Positions 1 through 10,044 of a DNA stretch of 64,000 nt are shown here, one piece after another. The notes beneath the pieces were generated by a model. It did not search any database, was not told where the DNA came from, and saw nothing but the letters and a program-made list of their open reading frames with translations. The translations under genes were made by a program, and so were the position numbers. Where the stretch lies: NCBI RefSeq assembly GCF_030384665.1, contig NC_083677.1, positions 1,361,501-1,425,500 on the forward strand. Direction: 5' to 3'. Origin of the DNA: Lodderomyces elongisporus. Taxonomy: Eukaryota; Ascomycota; Pichiomycetes; Serinales; Debaryomycetaceae. Position 1 is the first letter of the stretch. Every line of letters starts with the position of its first letter.

Positions 1-815
1 GATAAGGTCTTTCTAACGGTGATGGATTCTGCCTTCAATTTTGCAAGAGATCTAGCAGTCTTTCTTGGGTCAACTTTGTATTTCTTCTCAAACTCTTTAG
101 CGAAAAACTCAGACAATGCTGCATCCAAGTTGTCACCACCCAAACCATATTCGTGGGCAGTGGCCAAAATGGTCAAGACTCCTCCTCTCACTGAGATGAT
201 TGCACCATCGGATCTGACACCACCAAAATCTGCAACAGCGTAGATCTTGTCCTCAGCCAATTTGCCCTCTTCAGATGACAAGTGGTCTAACAATGCTGCA
301 GATGGTTCGTTGATCAATTGCAATACATTTAATCCAGCATTGCCAACAATCTTGGAGAGCTCTTCTCTTTGGTGCTCTGTGAAATCAGTGGGCACTGCCA
401 AAACGACGTTTTTGACTGGCTTTCCGATATAATCTTCAGCAGCCAGTTTGAGCTGCTTAAAGTGTCTTTCTACAACAGTGTTCAAAGATAACACTTCAGT
501 CTTGCCGTCGTTGACTATTTTGTAAGCAATTTCGCCGTTGGCATCTTGTGGCTTGGCCCCATATGAGAAATCGTGCTTGATATCGGCAAACTTCTTACCA
601 ACAAAGTCTCTAAAGTTGACAATGGTGTTTTCGGGGTTTCTGATCAATCTTGATTCTGCTTGAGAGCCGTGGTATTCGTCTGTTCCGACATATGACAAGG
701 CAGATGGAATGGAACGATCACCATCTGGGTTGGCAATAACGTCTACTTTTCCATCCTGTGTTGCAACAGCGATTGAGGATGATGTGTTTCCAAAAGTGAT
801 TCCAATAACAGACAT
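1..815 (-). CDS. SSZ1: SSZ1, Hsp70-like subunit of ribosome-associated complex (5' part)
   Basis: Reading the minus strand from the ATG at 815 gives an open frame of 271 codons that leaves the window at base 1, so about the first half of a protein of usually about 540 residues is present. The start reads MSVIGITFGNTSSSIAV, followed by VDVIANPDGDRSIPSALSYVG and later INEPSAALLDHL and VADFGG. These are the phosphate and adenosine segments of the Hsp70 ATPase domain in the form typical of Ssz1 rather than Ssa or Ssb. In yeast Ssz1 pairs with the J-protein zuotin on the ribosome and helps Ssb fold nascent chains. One codon in the segment KQLKLAAEDYIG is CTG, which would be serine in a CTG-clade yeast although S. 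cerevisiae Ssz1 has leucine there. Its 5' side faces the MGT1-like gene. Confidence 0.92.
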   Translation of the reverse strand, partial: MSVIGITFGNTSSSIAVATQDGKVDVIANPDGDRSIPSALSYVGTDEYHGSQAESRLIRNPENTIVNFRDFVGKKFADIKHDFSYGAKPQDANGEIAYKIVNDGKTEVLSLNTVVERHFKQLKLAAEDYIGKPVKNVVLAVPTDFTEHQREELSKIVGNAGLNVLQLINEPSAALLDHLSSEEGKLAEDKIYAVADFGGVRSDGAIISVRGGVLTILATAHEYGLGGDNLDAALSEFFAKEFEKKYKVDPRKTARSLAKLKAESITVRKTL

Positions 816-830
816 TCTTTTTTATTATTT

Positions 831-862
<32 letters not shown>

Positions 863-1707
863 TTTTGTTTTTTTCTTTAGTTTTGAATCAAGTATAAGGT
901 TGGAGGAAAGAGGTTGGAAACAACTATAGATTGTAACTGTGCTATAATTGTGGGTGATGGAAAGCTTTTCGATTTCACACGAGAAGATTACCGAAAATAT
1001 TTTTTTTTTTTCAAAGCTGCAGTAATCCTGTTGGTAGCGCTGATATCTAGATGAGGTTTATGATGGTGTAGCAAGAGCAAGTGCAAGAATTTTGAATCTT
1101 GACAAACAACTATATAAGGATGAAGAGAAGAAACCAAGTATATTGTGACTTACAAGCATGTATATAAATTGGCTTGTATAGAGGGCAAAAAGTTGGAATA
1201 TTTTGAAGGTGAGGATTTCTTTTTAGGTCACTTTTACTAAACACCTATATTCAAAAAATTTTGTTTTAGAATCGAACAAAAAAACAGAAAAAAAAAAAAA
1301 CATGGAGGTATCAAATTGATAAGTATGAGATAACAAGAACCAATAGACAAATGGAATAATCTTAATATTTGTTTTTTTTTTCTGTTTTTCTGTTTTTGTT
1401 TGCAGATAGGGTTATACTGTTTTGCATCTATATGGCCATCTGATATATATAGGAATATCTATTGCAAAAGTGTGTGTGTGTGTGTGTGTGCAGCGTAGTT
1501 GGAGAACAATTACTACCAATCTACAATTGTTAAGACATAGCACAGTGCGTGATTTCGATGTATGGCAATGTAAAACACCCACACTCGATTGTCGCATTAC
1601 ATCTTAAGCTGTCTCAAAATTTGTAATTCTGTCCTCTTTGCATCATCTACGTTTTTCTTTTTTACCTTTTCTTTCAATTTTTCTGCTTGAACCAAACCAG
1701 CTAATCG

Positions 1708-1742
<35 letters not shown>

Positions 1743-1760
1743 AGGATAATTATCATCAGA
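816..1760. other. divergent spacer SSZ1 / MGT1-like
   Basis: No gene is visible here. The spacer serves as promoter region for SSZ1 to the left and the MGT1-like gene to the right. It holds a TTTC tetranucleotide run (about 830-862), a TG dinucleotide run (about 1471-1490), several A or T homopolymers and a TA run just before the right-hand gene. Open frames here are short and made of low-complexity sequence. Confidence 0.7.
1712..1740. repeat. (TA)n dinucleotide microsatellite
   Basis: An uninterrupted run of alternating A and T ends 20 bases before the ATG of the methyltransferase gene. It may act as the TATA region or 5' leader, and its length is likely to vary between strains. Confidence 0.9.
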
Positions 1761-2366
1761 ATGTTAGTGAAAACTCTATATTACAGGTTAGTTGAAGGCA
1801 CTTTTGCAAAAGCAATGTTGGTTTTGGATGAAAAGGGAACATTATATTACGCGTCTTTGGGCGAGGATTCGAACGCGCTTCGTGAGACTCTTGTTACAGA
1901 TTTTGCATCCAAGCAGCGTCAGTTCCAACTTAAACCGATGGTCACATTGTCTAATCACGAGCGAGCAGATTATACAGCTCTATGTTTTCTTAAACTAATG
2001 GAGGAAGAGGAGGACTGGAAAAATGAAGGAGAAGAGAGTTTGCAACAGAAGGGTGCAAAAAGGATACCGATTGAGTTTATATTCGGTACAGAGTTGCAGC
2101 GCAAAGTATGGCAGCAATTGTTGGAGATACCAGTCGGTGAAGTAAGATACTATGGCAATATAGTCGAGGCCCTAGGCCTCCCGAAGAGTGCTAGTAGGGC
2201 TGTTGGTAATGCATGTGGTGCAAATAAGATAGCCTTAGTGGTGCCGTGTCACCGGGTGATTGCCCAGACAGGTAAACTAACAGGTTACAGATGGGGATTA
2301 GCGACTAAAAAACAGATTTTGAAAATGGAATTGGGGGATGCTTATACGACTCTAGTTTCTGAATAA
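1761..2366 (+). CDS. MGT1: methylated-DNA-protein cysteine methyltransferase
   Basis: This 201-residue protein transfers the alkyl group of O6-alkylguanine in DNA to its own cysteine in a single suicidal repair step. The Pro-Cys-His-Arg-Val active site is present with the acceptor cysteine at residue 163. Upstream of it lie the helix-turn-helix segment (VWQQLLEIPVGEVRYYGNIVEALGLPKSASRAVGNACGAN region, about residues 114-153) and downstream the GYRWGLATKKQIL segment that closes the fold. Length fits the yeast family. The frame is open further upstream to 1638, but that part translates a TA repeat into alternating Ile and Tyr, so the ATG at 1761 is the sensible start. It is transcribed away from SSZ1. 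Confidence 0.93.
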   Translation: MLVKTLYYRLVEGTFAKAMLVLDEKGTLYYASLGEDSNALRETLVTDFASKQRQFQLKPMVTLSNHERADYTALCFLKLMEEEEDWKNEGEESLQQKGAKRIPIEFIFGTELQRKVWQQLLEIPVGEVRYYGNIVEALGLPKSASRAVGNACGANKIALVVPCHRVIAQTGKLTGYRWGLATKKQILKMELGDAYTTLVSE

Positions 2367-2907
2367 AGTGAAGTGGGTGATACTCAATTAGTGTGTGTGT
2401 GTGGGGGGGGGGGGAGGGGAAAGGCAGGAAGGTGCGAGAAAGGGAGTTGATCAGATGAAGAGATATTGTGTGAATATAATTGTTGCTGAAGTTTTTGAAG
2501 TTTTTGAAGTTTTTGAAGTTTTTGAAGTTTTCTTATTTTTTTTTTTTTTATCTTGCTTTTTAAGTTTGTTTGACTACTATCGATATCTCTTTTAATAATT
2601 TCAATTAGTGTATTCGATACTGATCATGTACTCTTCTTATTCACATTCATTTTCACGTTTGAAAATAAGGAAGAAATAAACTGGAGGTGATGAGTTTGGG
2701 CATTGGTGATTGGACAAAAAAACTCATATTTCTACACTAGAAAGTAGTTGCAAATAAAGAAAGAACAAGCAGAAAGAGAGGGAGAGCGAGGGAGAGACAG
2801 ACAAAAGACAAAAGACAAAAGACAAGCAAAAAAAACAACAAAGGGGACAAAAGGATATTACAAAAGCAAGCGTTTATAAAACCCACAGTTTTTTTAAAAT
2901 AAGAAAA
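2367..2907. other. spacer upstream of tRNA-Ile
   Basis: No gene is seen. The stretch contains a TG run grading into a G homopolymer (about 2391-2413), the GAAGTTTTT minisatellite and a purine-rich stretch (2755-2850) of GA and GACAAAA units before the tRNA. Confidence 0.6.
2488..2532. repeat. GAAGTTTTT minisatellite, 5 copies
   Basis: Five adjacent 9-base units start at 2488, 2497, 2506, 2515 and 2524; the last ends in C rather than T. The array lies in the 3' region of the MGT1-like gene and has no visible coding role. Confidence 0.9.
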
Positions 2908-2981
2908 GGTCCCTTGGCCCAGTTGGTTAAGGCGTGGTGCTAATAACGCCAAGATCAGCAGTTCGATCCTGCTAGGGACCA
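2908..2981 (+). tRNA. tRNA-Ile (anticodon AAT)
   Basis: A 74-base cloverleaf can be drawn without an intron. The acceptor stem GGTCCCT pairs with AGGGACC and is followed by discriminator A at 2981. The D-arm contains the A-box-like TGGCCCAGTTGG, and the T-arm contains the B-box GGTTCGATCC-like segment (AGTTCGATCCTG). The anticodon AAT is at 2942-2944 in the loop CTAATAA. The sequence closely resembles fungal cytosolic tRNA-Ile(AAU). CCA is not encoded, as expected for a nuclear gene. Confidence 0.97.
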
Positions 2982-2997
2982 ATTCAAAGTTAATTTA

Positions 2998-3005
2998 TTT
3001 TTTTT
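2998..3005 (+). terminator. RNA polymerase III terminator of tRNA-Ile
   Basis: A run of eight T residues lies 17 bases after the tRNA discriminator base, the expected form of a Pol III stop signal. Confidence 0.8.
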
Positions 3006-4519
3006 GCTCAATCTTTTTCAATTTTGTGGGGTGGCAAGGGATGGGGAGCTCTCACTTTTCTCGAACAGTAACAACTATAAGAATAAAAATAAATTCAAAT
3101 GTTCATTACAATTTTTATTATCATTTTTATTATTATTTTTTTCTTTTTTGGTTTTGGTTTTAAGCTGGAGATAAGCACCGAGGTGCTTTCCCCCGCACCC
3201 ATTCTACAGCTCCACTCGCACGACTTTTTTTTTTTTTTGGAGTATGTGTATATAGAGTTTAGTTTTTGCTATTGGTTTGATGAGCCTATCGAGAACTAGC
3301 CGTGTCTTTCTCTTTCTTCTTTTTTTTTCAATAGACACAGACCAAAGATTGTATGTTTAAAAGTGTTGAAAGATGAAACAGTTTAGTGCTGCATTGTTGG
3401 TGATGCTTAAATAGCTTTACTCTATAATTTTCTATGTTGCAGAATAGGTTCGGCACAAACCTTAGTGAAAATACTTTCCGCCAACTCATGAGCTCGACAG
3501 GCCCAAACTACCGCCTACCGCTTCTCAATGCCCTCTTTGAAGGTGTTTATAATAATAGGGAGTTTAATTAAACACAAGCGCTTGTAACTGTGGGTATAAC
3601 CGTTATAACCGGCGGGGAAATGGGAAATAAAAAGAAAGAAAGAAAGCGAGAGAGAAAGAGTGAGAGAGAGAGACAAACAAACAGACAGATACAGTATGAG
3701 AGTAAGAATGAATGGGGAAGATTTGGCTGTGATGATAAAAAAAAAATACAACACATGGTAGCTCAAGTATTACAGTTATCGCTTATCGAATTAACCCCTA
3801 CCCATATTATTTTTTCCTTCTCTCACAGATTCTGTCGTACCTTTTTTCTTTATCACTGACTGTCTTTTGTTACACTATACTTTATAATATATACATTCAT
3901 CAATTCTCATCACTTGGTCCTTCATCAAAAATGTTGCTTATGCCTCATAGTGTGAGCACTTGGTTTTGGTCAGTGGGAGTTGTTCCCCACATCAGAAATA
4001 CAAAGCTCTAGAGTTACACAAAGCAGAGGAAGGAAGAGAACAAAAAAAAAAAGAGTAAATGCTGAGAATGTCTGTCATATGAAAAAAAATAAAATAAATA
4101 AAAAAATAAATAAAAAATAAAATTAAAGATTCTGAGAATTATAAACAACACACTATATGCAGTACAATACTTTGCTAGCGGGATTGGATACCCTATAAAT
4201 CCTCTGCAAGACAAAACCCACTTTGGAGAATCACAATATAATCGATATTGATATTCATATTGATAATTTTTACTATTACTATTATTATCATTATTATTAC
4301 TTGTTGTTTGTCTTTATTTTTCCTCCTTTTCTTAAAATTTTTAGTTTTGGGGAAAATCAGTCCAATTCCTATTTTTTTTTTTTTTTTCTATTTTCAACAA
4401 ACCATTCAATATATAAGTTGAAGTATTCCCAGCCTTCTTTGCGGTTGAATTCATTTGCTCTTATATTTCTTTTCTTTTCTTTATATTTTTTTTCACAGAA
4501 CGAGTACCACTCAACCAGA
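3006..4519. other. spacer upstream of ALD6-type gene
   Basis: No gene is supported. The sequence is A/T-rich with GA-rich and T-rich microsatellites (for example 3625-3680 and 4080-4125). The region from about 4225 to 4519 is open in the frame of the next gene only because it codes low-complexity Tyr/Phe/Asp runs; it is best read as promoter and 5' leader. Confidence 0.6.
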
Positions 4520-6160
4520 ATGTTGTCCAAAGTACTCAAGTCAAGAAGTATCAGATCTTCAACACAAAAACTCATGAGATACAAGACGACACTCAGCTTG
4601 TCGTCAACAACGACATCGTATCCAACACAACACACAACTGCGCAGGATGAGCCATACTTTACTCCAAGCTTTATCGATAACAAATTTGTCAAGTCGGATT
4701 CGACCGAATGGTTTGACATTCACGATCCAGCCACCAACAATGTAGTCTCAAAAGTGCCACAATCTACAGACGCAGAGTTGGAAGAGGCCATTGCAAGCGC
4801 ACACAAAGCTTTCCCAAGCTGGAGAGACACCTCGATAATCAAGAGACAGGGTGTTGCTTTCAAGTTTGCTGCATTATTGAGAGAAAACATGGATAGAATT
4901 GCCAGTGTGATTGTTCTCGAGCAAGGAAAGACATTTGTCGATGCCCAAGGCGATGTCACGAGAGGCTTACAAGTTGCCGAGGCAGCTTGCAACATCACCA
5001 ACGATTTAAAGGCGGAATCGTTGGAGGTTTCTACCGATATGGAGACAAAGATGGTACGTGAACCATTGGGTGTTGTTGCCTCCATCTGTCCATTCAATTT
5101 CCCAGCAATGGTTCCACTTTGGTCGTTGCCCTTGATCTTGGTCACTGGTAACACCGCCGTGATTAAACCTTCGGAAAGAGTTCCCGGTGCAGCAATGATT
5201 ATCTGTGAGTTGGCTGCACAAGCAGGTGTGCCACCAGGTGTCATCAATATTGTGCACGGTAAACACGCCACCGTTAACAAGCTTATCGAGGATCCAAGAA
5301 TCAAGGCATTGACATTTGTTGGTGGAGATAAGGCTGGTAAGTACATTTACGAAAAAGGTTCTGCTTTGGGCAAGAGGGTTCAAGCCAACCTCGGTGCCAA
5401 GAACCACTTGGTTGTGCTTCCAGATGCACCAAAACAACAATTTATCAATGCATTGAATGGTGCTGCTTTCGGCGCTGCTGGTCAAAGATGCATGGCCATT
5501 TCTGTTCTCGTTACTGTGGGCAAAACTAGAGAGTGGATTGAGGATGTGGCCAAGGACGCCTCCAAGTTGATTACTGGTTCAGGGTTTGACAAGTCAAGTG
5601 ATCTTGGCCCATTGATCAATCCAGAGAGTTTGACCAAGGCCGAGTCCATTATCGAAGACTCTGTAAAGGCTGGCGCCAATCTTGTTCTTGATGGTCGTGG
5701 ATTTAGACCAGATGATGCAAAATTTGCCAAGGGTAATTTCCTTGCACCCACTATTCTTACTGGGATCAAGCCAGGAATGAGGGCATACGATGAGGAAATC
5801 TTTGCTCCCGTGTTATCAGTCGTTAATGTCGATACTATTGATGAGGCAATTGAATTGATCAACAACAACCCATACGGTAATGGTGTTTCGTTGTTCACTC
5901 AATCTGGAGCATACGCACAATACTTTACCAAGCGTATTGATGTTGGACAAGTGGGTATCAATGTTCCTATCCCCGTGCCATTACCAATGTTTTCATTTAC
6001 TGGTTCAAGAGGCTCATTCCTTGGTGATTTGAACTTTTATGGTAAGGCAGGTATCACATTCTTGACTAAGCCAAAGACCATTACTGCTGCATGGAAAGTG
6101 CAATCGATAGCTGATGACGAGATCTTGAAGCCATCCACCTCGATGCCAATCCAGCAATAG
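4520..6160 (+). CDS. ALD6: methylmalonate-semialdehyde dehydrogenase, mitochondrial
   Basis: The 546-residue product belongs to the CoA-acylating aldehyde dehydrogenase family (ALDH6). It oxidises methylmalonate or malonate semialdehyde to propionyl- or acetyl-CoA with NAD. In Candida parapsilosis the gene of this type, ALD6, performs the last step of the modified beta-oxidation route for propionyl-CoA. The ATG at 4520 gives an N-terminus rich in Ser, Thr, Arg and Lys without acidic residues (about residues 1-40), a typical mitochondrial presequence. The NAD-site segment [13 protein letters not shown], the [12 protein letters not shown] turn, LGAKNH and the catalytic GQRCMA with Cys324 follow in order. 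The frame extends upstream to 4223 but without an ATG. I found no CTG codon in it. Confidence 0.9.
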   Translation: MLSKVLKSRSIRSSTQKLMRYKTTLSLSSTTTSYPTQHTTAQDEPYFTPSFIDNKFVKSDSTEWFDIHDPATNNVVSKVPQSTDAELEEAIASAHKAFPSWRDTSIIKRQGVAFKFAALLRENMDRIASVIVLEQGKTFVDAQGDVTRGLQVAEAACNITNDLKAESLEVSTDMETKMVREPLGVVASICPFNFPAMVPLWSLPLILVTGNTAVIKPSERVPGAAMIICELAAQAGVPPGVINIVHGKHATVNKLIEDPRIKALTFVGGDKAGKYIYEKGSALGKRVQANLGAKNHLVVLPDAPKQQFINALNGAAFGAAGQRCMAISVLVTVGKTREWIEDVAKDASKLITGSGFDKSSDLGPLINPESLTKAESIIEDSVKAGANLVLDGRGFRPDDAKFAKGNFLAPTILTGIKPGMRAYDEEIFAPVLSVVNVDTIDEAIELINNNPYGNGVSLFTQSGAYAQYFTKRIDVGQVGINVPIPVPLPMFSFTGSRGSFLGDLNFYGKAGITFLTKPKTITAAWKVQSIADDEILKPSTSMPIQQ

Positions 6161-9100
6161 ATGGTTGGAGAGTAATTTCTTTTTTAGAAACGCGGTGTAT
6201 AGAAGTTTAAATGAAGAAAACAAGCATTTTCCATTTTTCCATTTTTCCTTCGCCTCTTTGGCTTTTTGGCTTTTTGGCTCTTTGGCTCTTTAATTATTTT
6301 GAAACTAGATATTTAGAAAGAGCATTGAATAGGAACAGTTTAACTCAAATAGCATGGTGTGACCTTTTGTCTATCTGTCTGTCTGTCACACACACACACA
6401 CACTCTCTCTCTCACTCATACAATTCATTCTTTTCCAAATCTGGGGTCTAAGAATTACACAAAACTGCTTGTGTGCTAAGTATGGCACTCTGTTTGCCCA
6501 CGCACACGCACACACACATACACACACACAAACACAAACATAAACACCCCAAATCTCCATCTCCAAAGGAGAAAGAAAAAACGGCTTCTTGTAAACTAAA
6601 TTTTTTTTTTTTCCCCCCTGCAAACTTGTGTGTTATATGGATAGGCAATAATCTCCTACCATTCCCACTTGAACAAACTTACTTATCTGCTAGTACATGT
6701 ATATACAACAACCAAAAAAAGAAAAGAAAGGAGCATTGCTGATAGATAGGTGTCCTGCAAGTTCTCAAAGTTATTGCCATATAATGCAAAATCTTGGTTT
6801 ACACGGAGACAAATTCCTTTGTTAAAATATGTTGAATATAGAATAGTCGCAATGTTCAATTGTGTCCCTTTCTCCCTCCCCTCCATTTTGATTTCAATCA
6901 TGTTATGTTAATAACCTTGTCAGTACATATCAAATAGAGATTGTACCTAGAGCACTTTTGTTTCCTGCTTGTTCCCAAAGTATAAAGAATCTTGAACACT
7001 TTGTTTTTTCTTCTTCTTTTGTTGTCAATGGTTGCTTTTTCCCTCTTTTGTTTTCACAACAGCACTCATAACCAGAACAAAGTTCAGAGTTTGCTGGTAA
7101 CCGAGCAAGCGGTGGGACGGACGCAGACACCGCACTTTGTGTATAGTGTATAGGGTGAATTGTAGAATTGTGTGTTTGCTTCCATATTTTCGTCTTTCAC
7201 AACCTCCAGCTTAATCCAAATGTCCAACTGCTCAATCTATCTCTCAGATTTGAAAAAGTCCAGGCAATCGAGTCTCTCATTAAAGCGTTTCCCCAACCAC
7301 CACTTTCTATATCTATATATATATATGTATGCATATATGTATACATACTTAGATTGAAAAATAGAGGGAGCTGGAGATGAAAAATCGCGCAAGGCAAAAA
7401 CTATTTTCTACACAAAAAGGAGTTGCTTTCAGTTTGTAACAGGCAAAAGAAGAAGAGGAAGAAGAAGAAGAAGAATAAGCAAAAAAAAAAGTAAGCAATT
7501 GAGAGGTTGAGTTTGATCTATACTTGTTAATTGACTTATACTATCCACACTTCTTCTTTTGCTTACTTACTTGGAGCATGTTAAAGATACATTCCTAGCA
7601 TGGTAACTTTCAAAAAGATTGTGACTTTGAGTCAATCGAGGAAAAAGTAATCTCTACCCAAACCAACACAAAGATTAGAACAAAATAAAAAATAAAAATG
7701 TATAGATAATAAAAATTAAAAAAAAAAAAGTGAGGATTACGAATATTTCAATATCAGACACTAAACACTAAACACCAGACACCAGACACTTTTGCTTTAC
7801 TTTCTTTTACATCCGACTGTCCGCTTCTTAGATGAATCAGACACTAAACTTATACTATATCTTTTGTTGGCACAATAAGCAATCTCTCAGTCTCTTTTTT
7901 TCCTTTTTTTTTTTTTTTCGTTTTTTTTTCCGCTCCCTGGCCATCGGTACTAAACTTCCGGCGCCTTCATCACCAAAGCGTTCCAAGTTCATTTCCACAG
8001 AGTCAAGAACTATACACAATTGTTGAAAGAACAGGAAAAAAAAAACAACAACAACAGATTTGTATTGTGACCAAGACAGAGAGGGAGTGAAGGGGAGATA
8101 AAAGGAAAAAAAAAAGATAGTCAAAGCAAAGGTCTCAAGATGTGCCGAGTACTAGAAACCTGAACCATGCATCTAGCATCCCTATAACTAGTACCGACTT
8201 TATCCGTTTTTGGTTCTTACTAACCACTAACCGTATTAGCCAGTATTCCTATTTTGTATATCTCTCTCCTTTGTCTAAACACTTTCCGCGTCCTCCATGG
8301 AGACGAAGATTAGAATTAACAAGATGCTAACCAAACTGATTAGTTCTCGGACTTTTCGATAACATTACCCTGTACCACTATTATTGTTATTATTGTTATA
8401 GTTGTTATTATTGTTATAGTTGTTATAGTTGTTATTGTTGTTATTATAACTGATGTTAATGTTATTATTTCTCATCGTCTGATGGTATATTATTCATCAA
8501 ATCATAGACTCTTTATGATCTATTTAAAATAATAGAAATAATTATATACATAGAGAAAAGATGATGGAATGGATCCGTGAGTCTCGGCATGCTGGAAGCT
8601 TGGGAAGTGACGGCAAAGGGTGGAAATTTGGCGTTCAATTTCCTATTCTTGACTCTGTTTCTAAGCTTTGAAGAGTTTCATGTACAGACATGCACCTTCT
8701 ACGCTGTAACAACAAAGCACAGGGCAGACATACACGTTGTAAACTTTTTACTCTAAACCAAACCAGACCAAACCAAACCAAACCAAAAAAATAATAAAAA
8801 AAAAAGGAACACACTCACAAATAGCATAACTTGCAATTGAAAAGGTGCATATTTGAAAGTGGACTTATCGTTAGAGGCCAAATGAATTAAAGGACCATAT
8901 ACATACCCACATCCCTTTCCCCTTCCTTTCTCTCCCACCACAACCACCACAACCACAACCACCACCAAAAAGAAAAAAAAAAGGAGAAAATGGGTAGCAG
9001 CAGGGAAAATGCCAGGCGTTTGCGATATTCCTCAAAAATCACCTGATATTTTTTTTCTCCTAATTCTTCTTCTTCTACACAAAATGTGTGCAGATATGTA

Positions 9101-10044
9101 CTTTGCAGTGTGTAAAAATTAAAGGCCAAGGCTAACAAGACCACCACCAACAAAAGAAATAGAAGAAGCAAATTGAAAAAAAAGCAAGCAAGCAAGCAAG
9201 GGAGTAGACAATGCAAAGACCCTATCACCACCCTGTTGTTTGACTTTTCTAAACACTTAATTTTTTTTTCTGTTTCTCTCCCATTCCGCACCCCAGACCT
9301 CGACATCAAGGGTCCTCTTCAACGATTCCCTTCAACGGTTTCACATATTTTGGTCTTGCGTCAGCGTAAGAAAAAGAGAAGGAAAAAGATGAAGAGAAAT
9401 GGGAACCAAAAAAAAGCATCATAGACGTACTGGTGTTTTCTCAATACCTCTGTCTAGACTTGGTTATTCTCCCTATGAATCTCCTTGTTTGAGTTGATAT
9501 TGGTGAGTAAGTAAAGCAAAATAACGAACCATTTTGAAAACGCAAGAAAAGGACAATATATAAAATAAAATAAAATAAAAAATTGTTAAAAACAAGAAAT
9601 GAGAATATTTCATCCTCTTTTTGAAATGTGTCAACCAAAGAATCAGAAAATGAAAAAAAAAGAGGAAATTAATGACAAGTAACAACCAACAACCAATTGT
9701 CAAACGCAACATAGTGCTAGGATGTTTTGGAGAAAAGATCAGAAAAGAGACAAACAATAACTACAACAAATGCTGTTTTGATTTAATTTTCTTTCAATTT
9801 TCATTCAATTTTCATTCAATTTTCATTCAATTTTCATTCAATTTTTTTTTTCCATGAATAAATAAATAAATAAATAACCATTAATCATAAATACCATTTT
9901 CTTACTTTTCTTTCAAACCCAAAATTTATTTCCCCTTCCTTCTGCCTCTTTCTCTTTTAACTAAATTTGTTTTGTTTCATTTTTATTTTTTTTTACCTTT
10001 TTCTTTTCATTTATTTCTCGTGTCCATTGTTCGTATTCGTATTC
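6161..10044. other. 3.9-kb spacer without recognisable gene
   Basis: No coding region, tRNA or transposon is recognisable. The DNA is AT-rich with CA microsatellites (6388-6404, 6501-6542), (GTTATT)-like runs (8378-8460), repeated TTTTCATTCAA units (about 9790-9845) and many homopolymers. A nine-base motif TCAGACACT occurs at 7754 and 7837 and recurs on the other side of the HAP4-like gene. Long spacers around regulator genes are common in Candida-type yeasts, so long UTRs, unannotated non-coding RNAs or an origin could lie here, but nothing specific can be claimed. Confidence 0.6.

Noticed and set aside
1638..1760. Longer start for the MGT1-like protein
   Set aside because: The added residues include an alternating Ile-Tyr stretch translated from a TA microsatellite, and family similarity begins after the ATG at 1761.
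4223..4519. N-terminal extension of the methylmalonate-semialdehyde dehydrogenase
   Set aside because: The extension starts at TTG, codes Asp/Ile and Tyr runs from simple repeats, and would bury the mitochondrial presequence that starts at the ATG at 4520.
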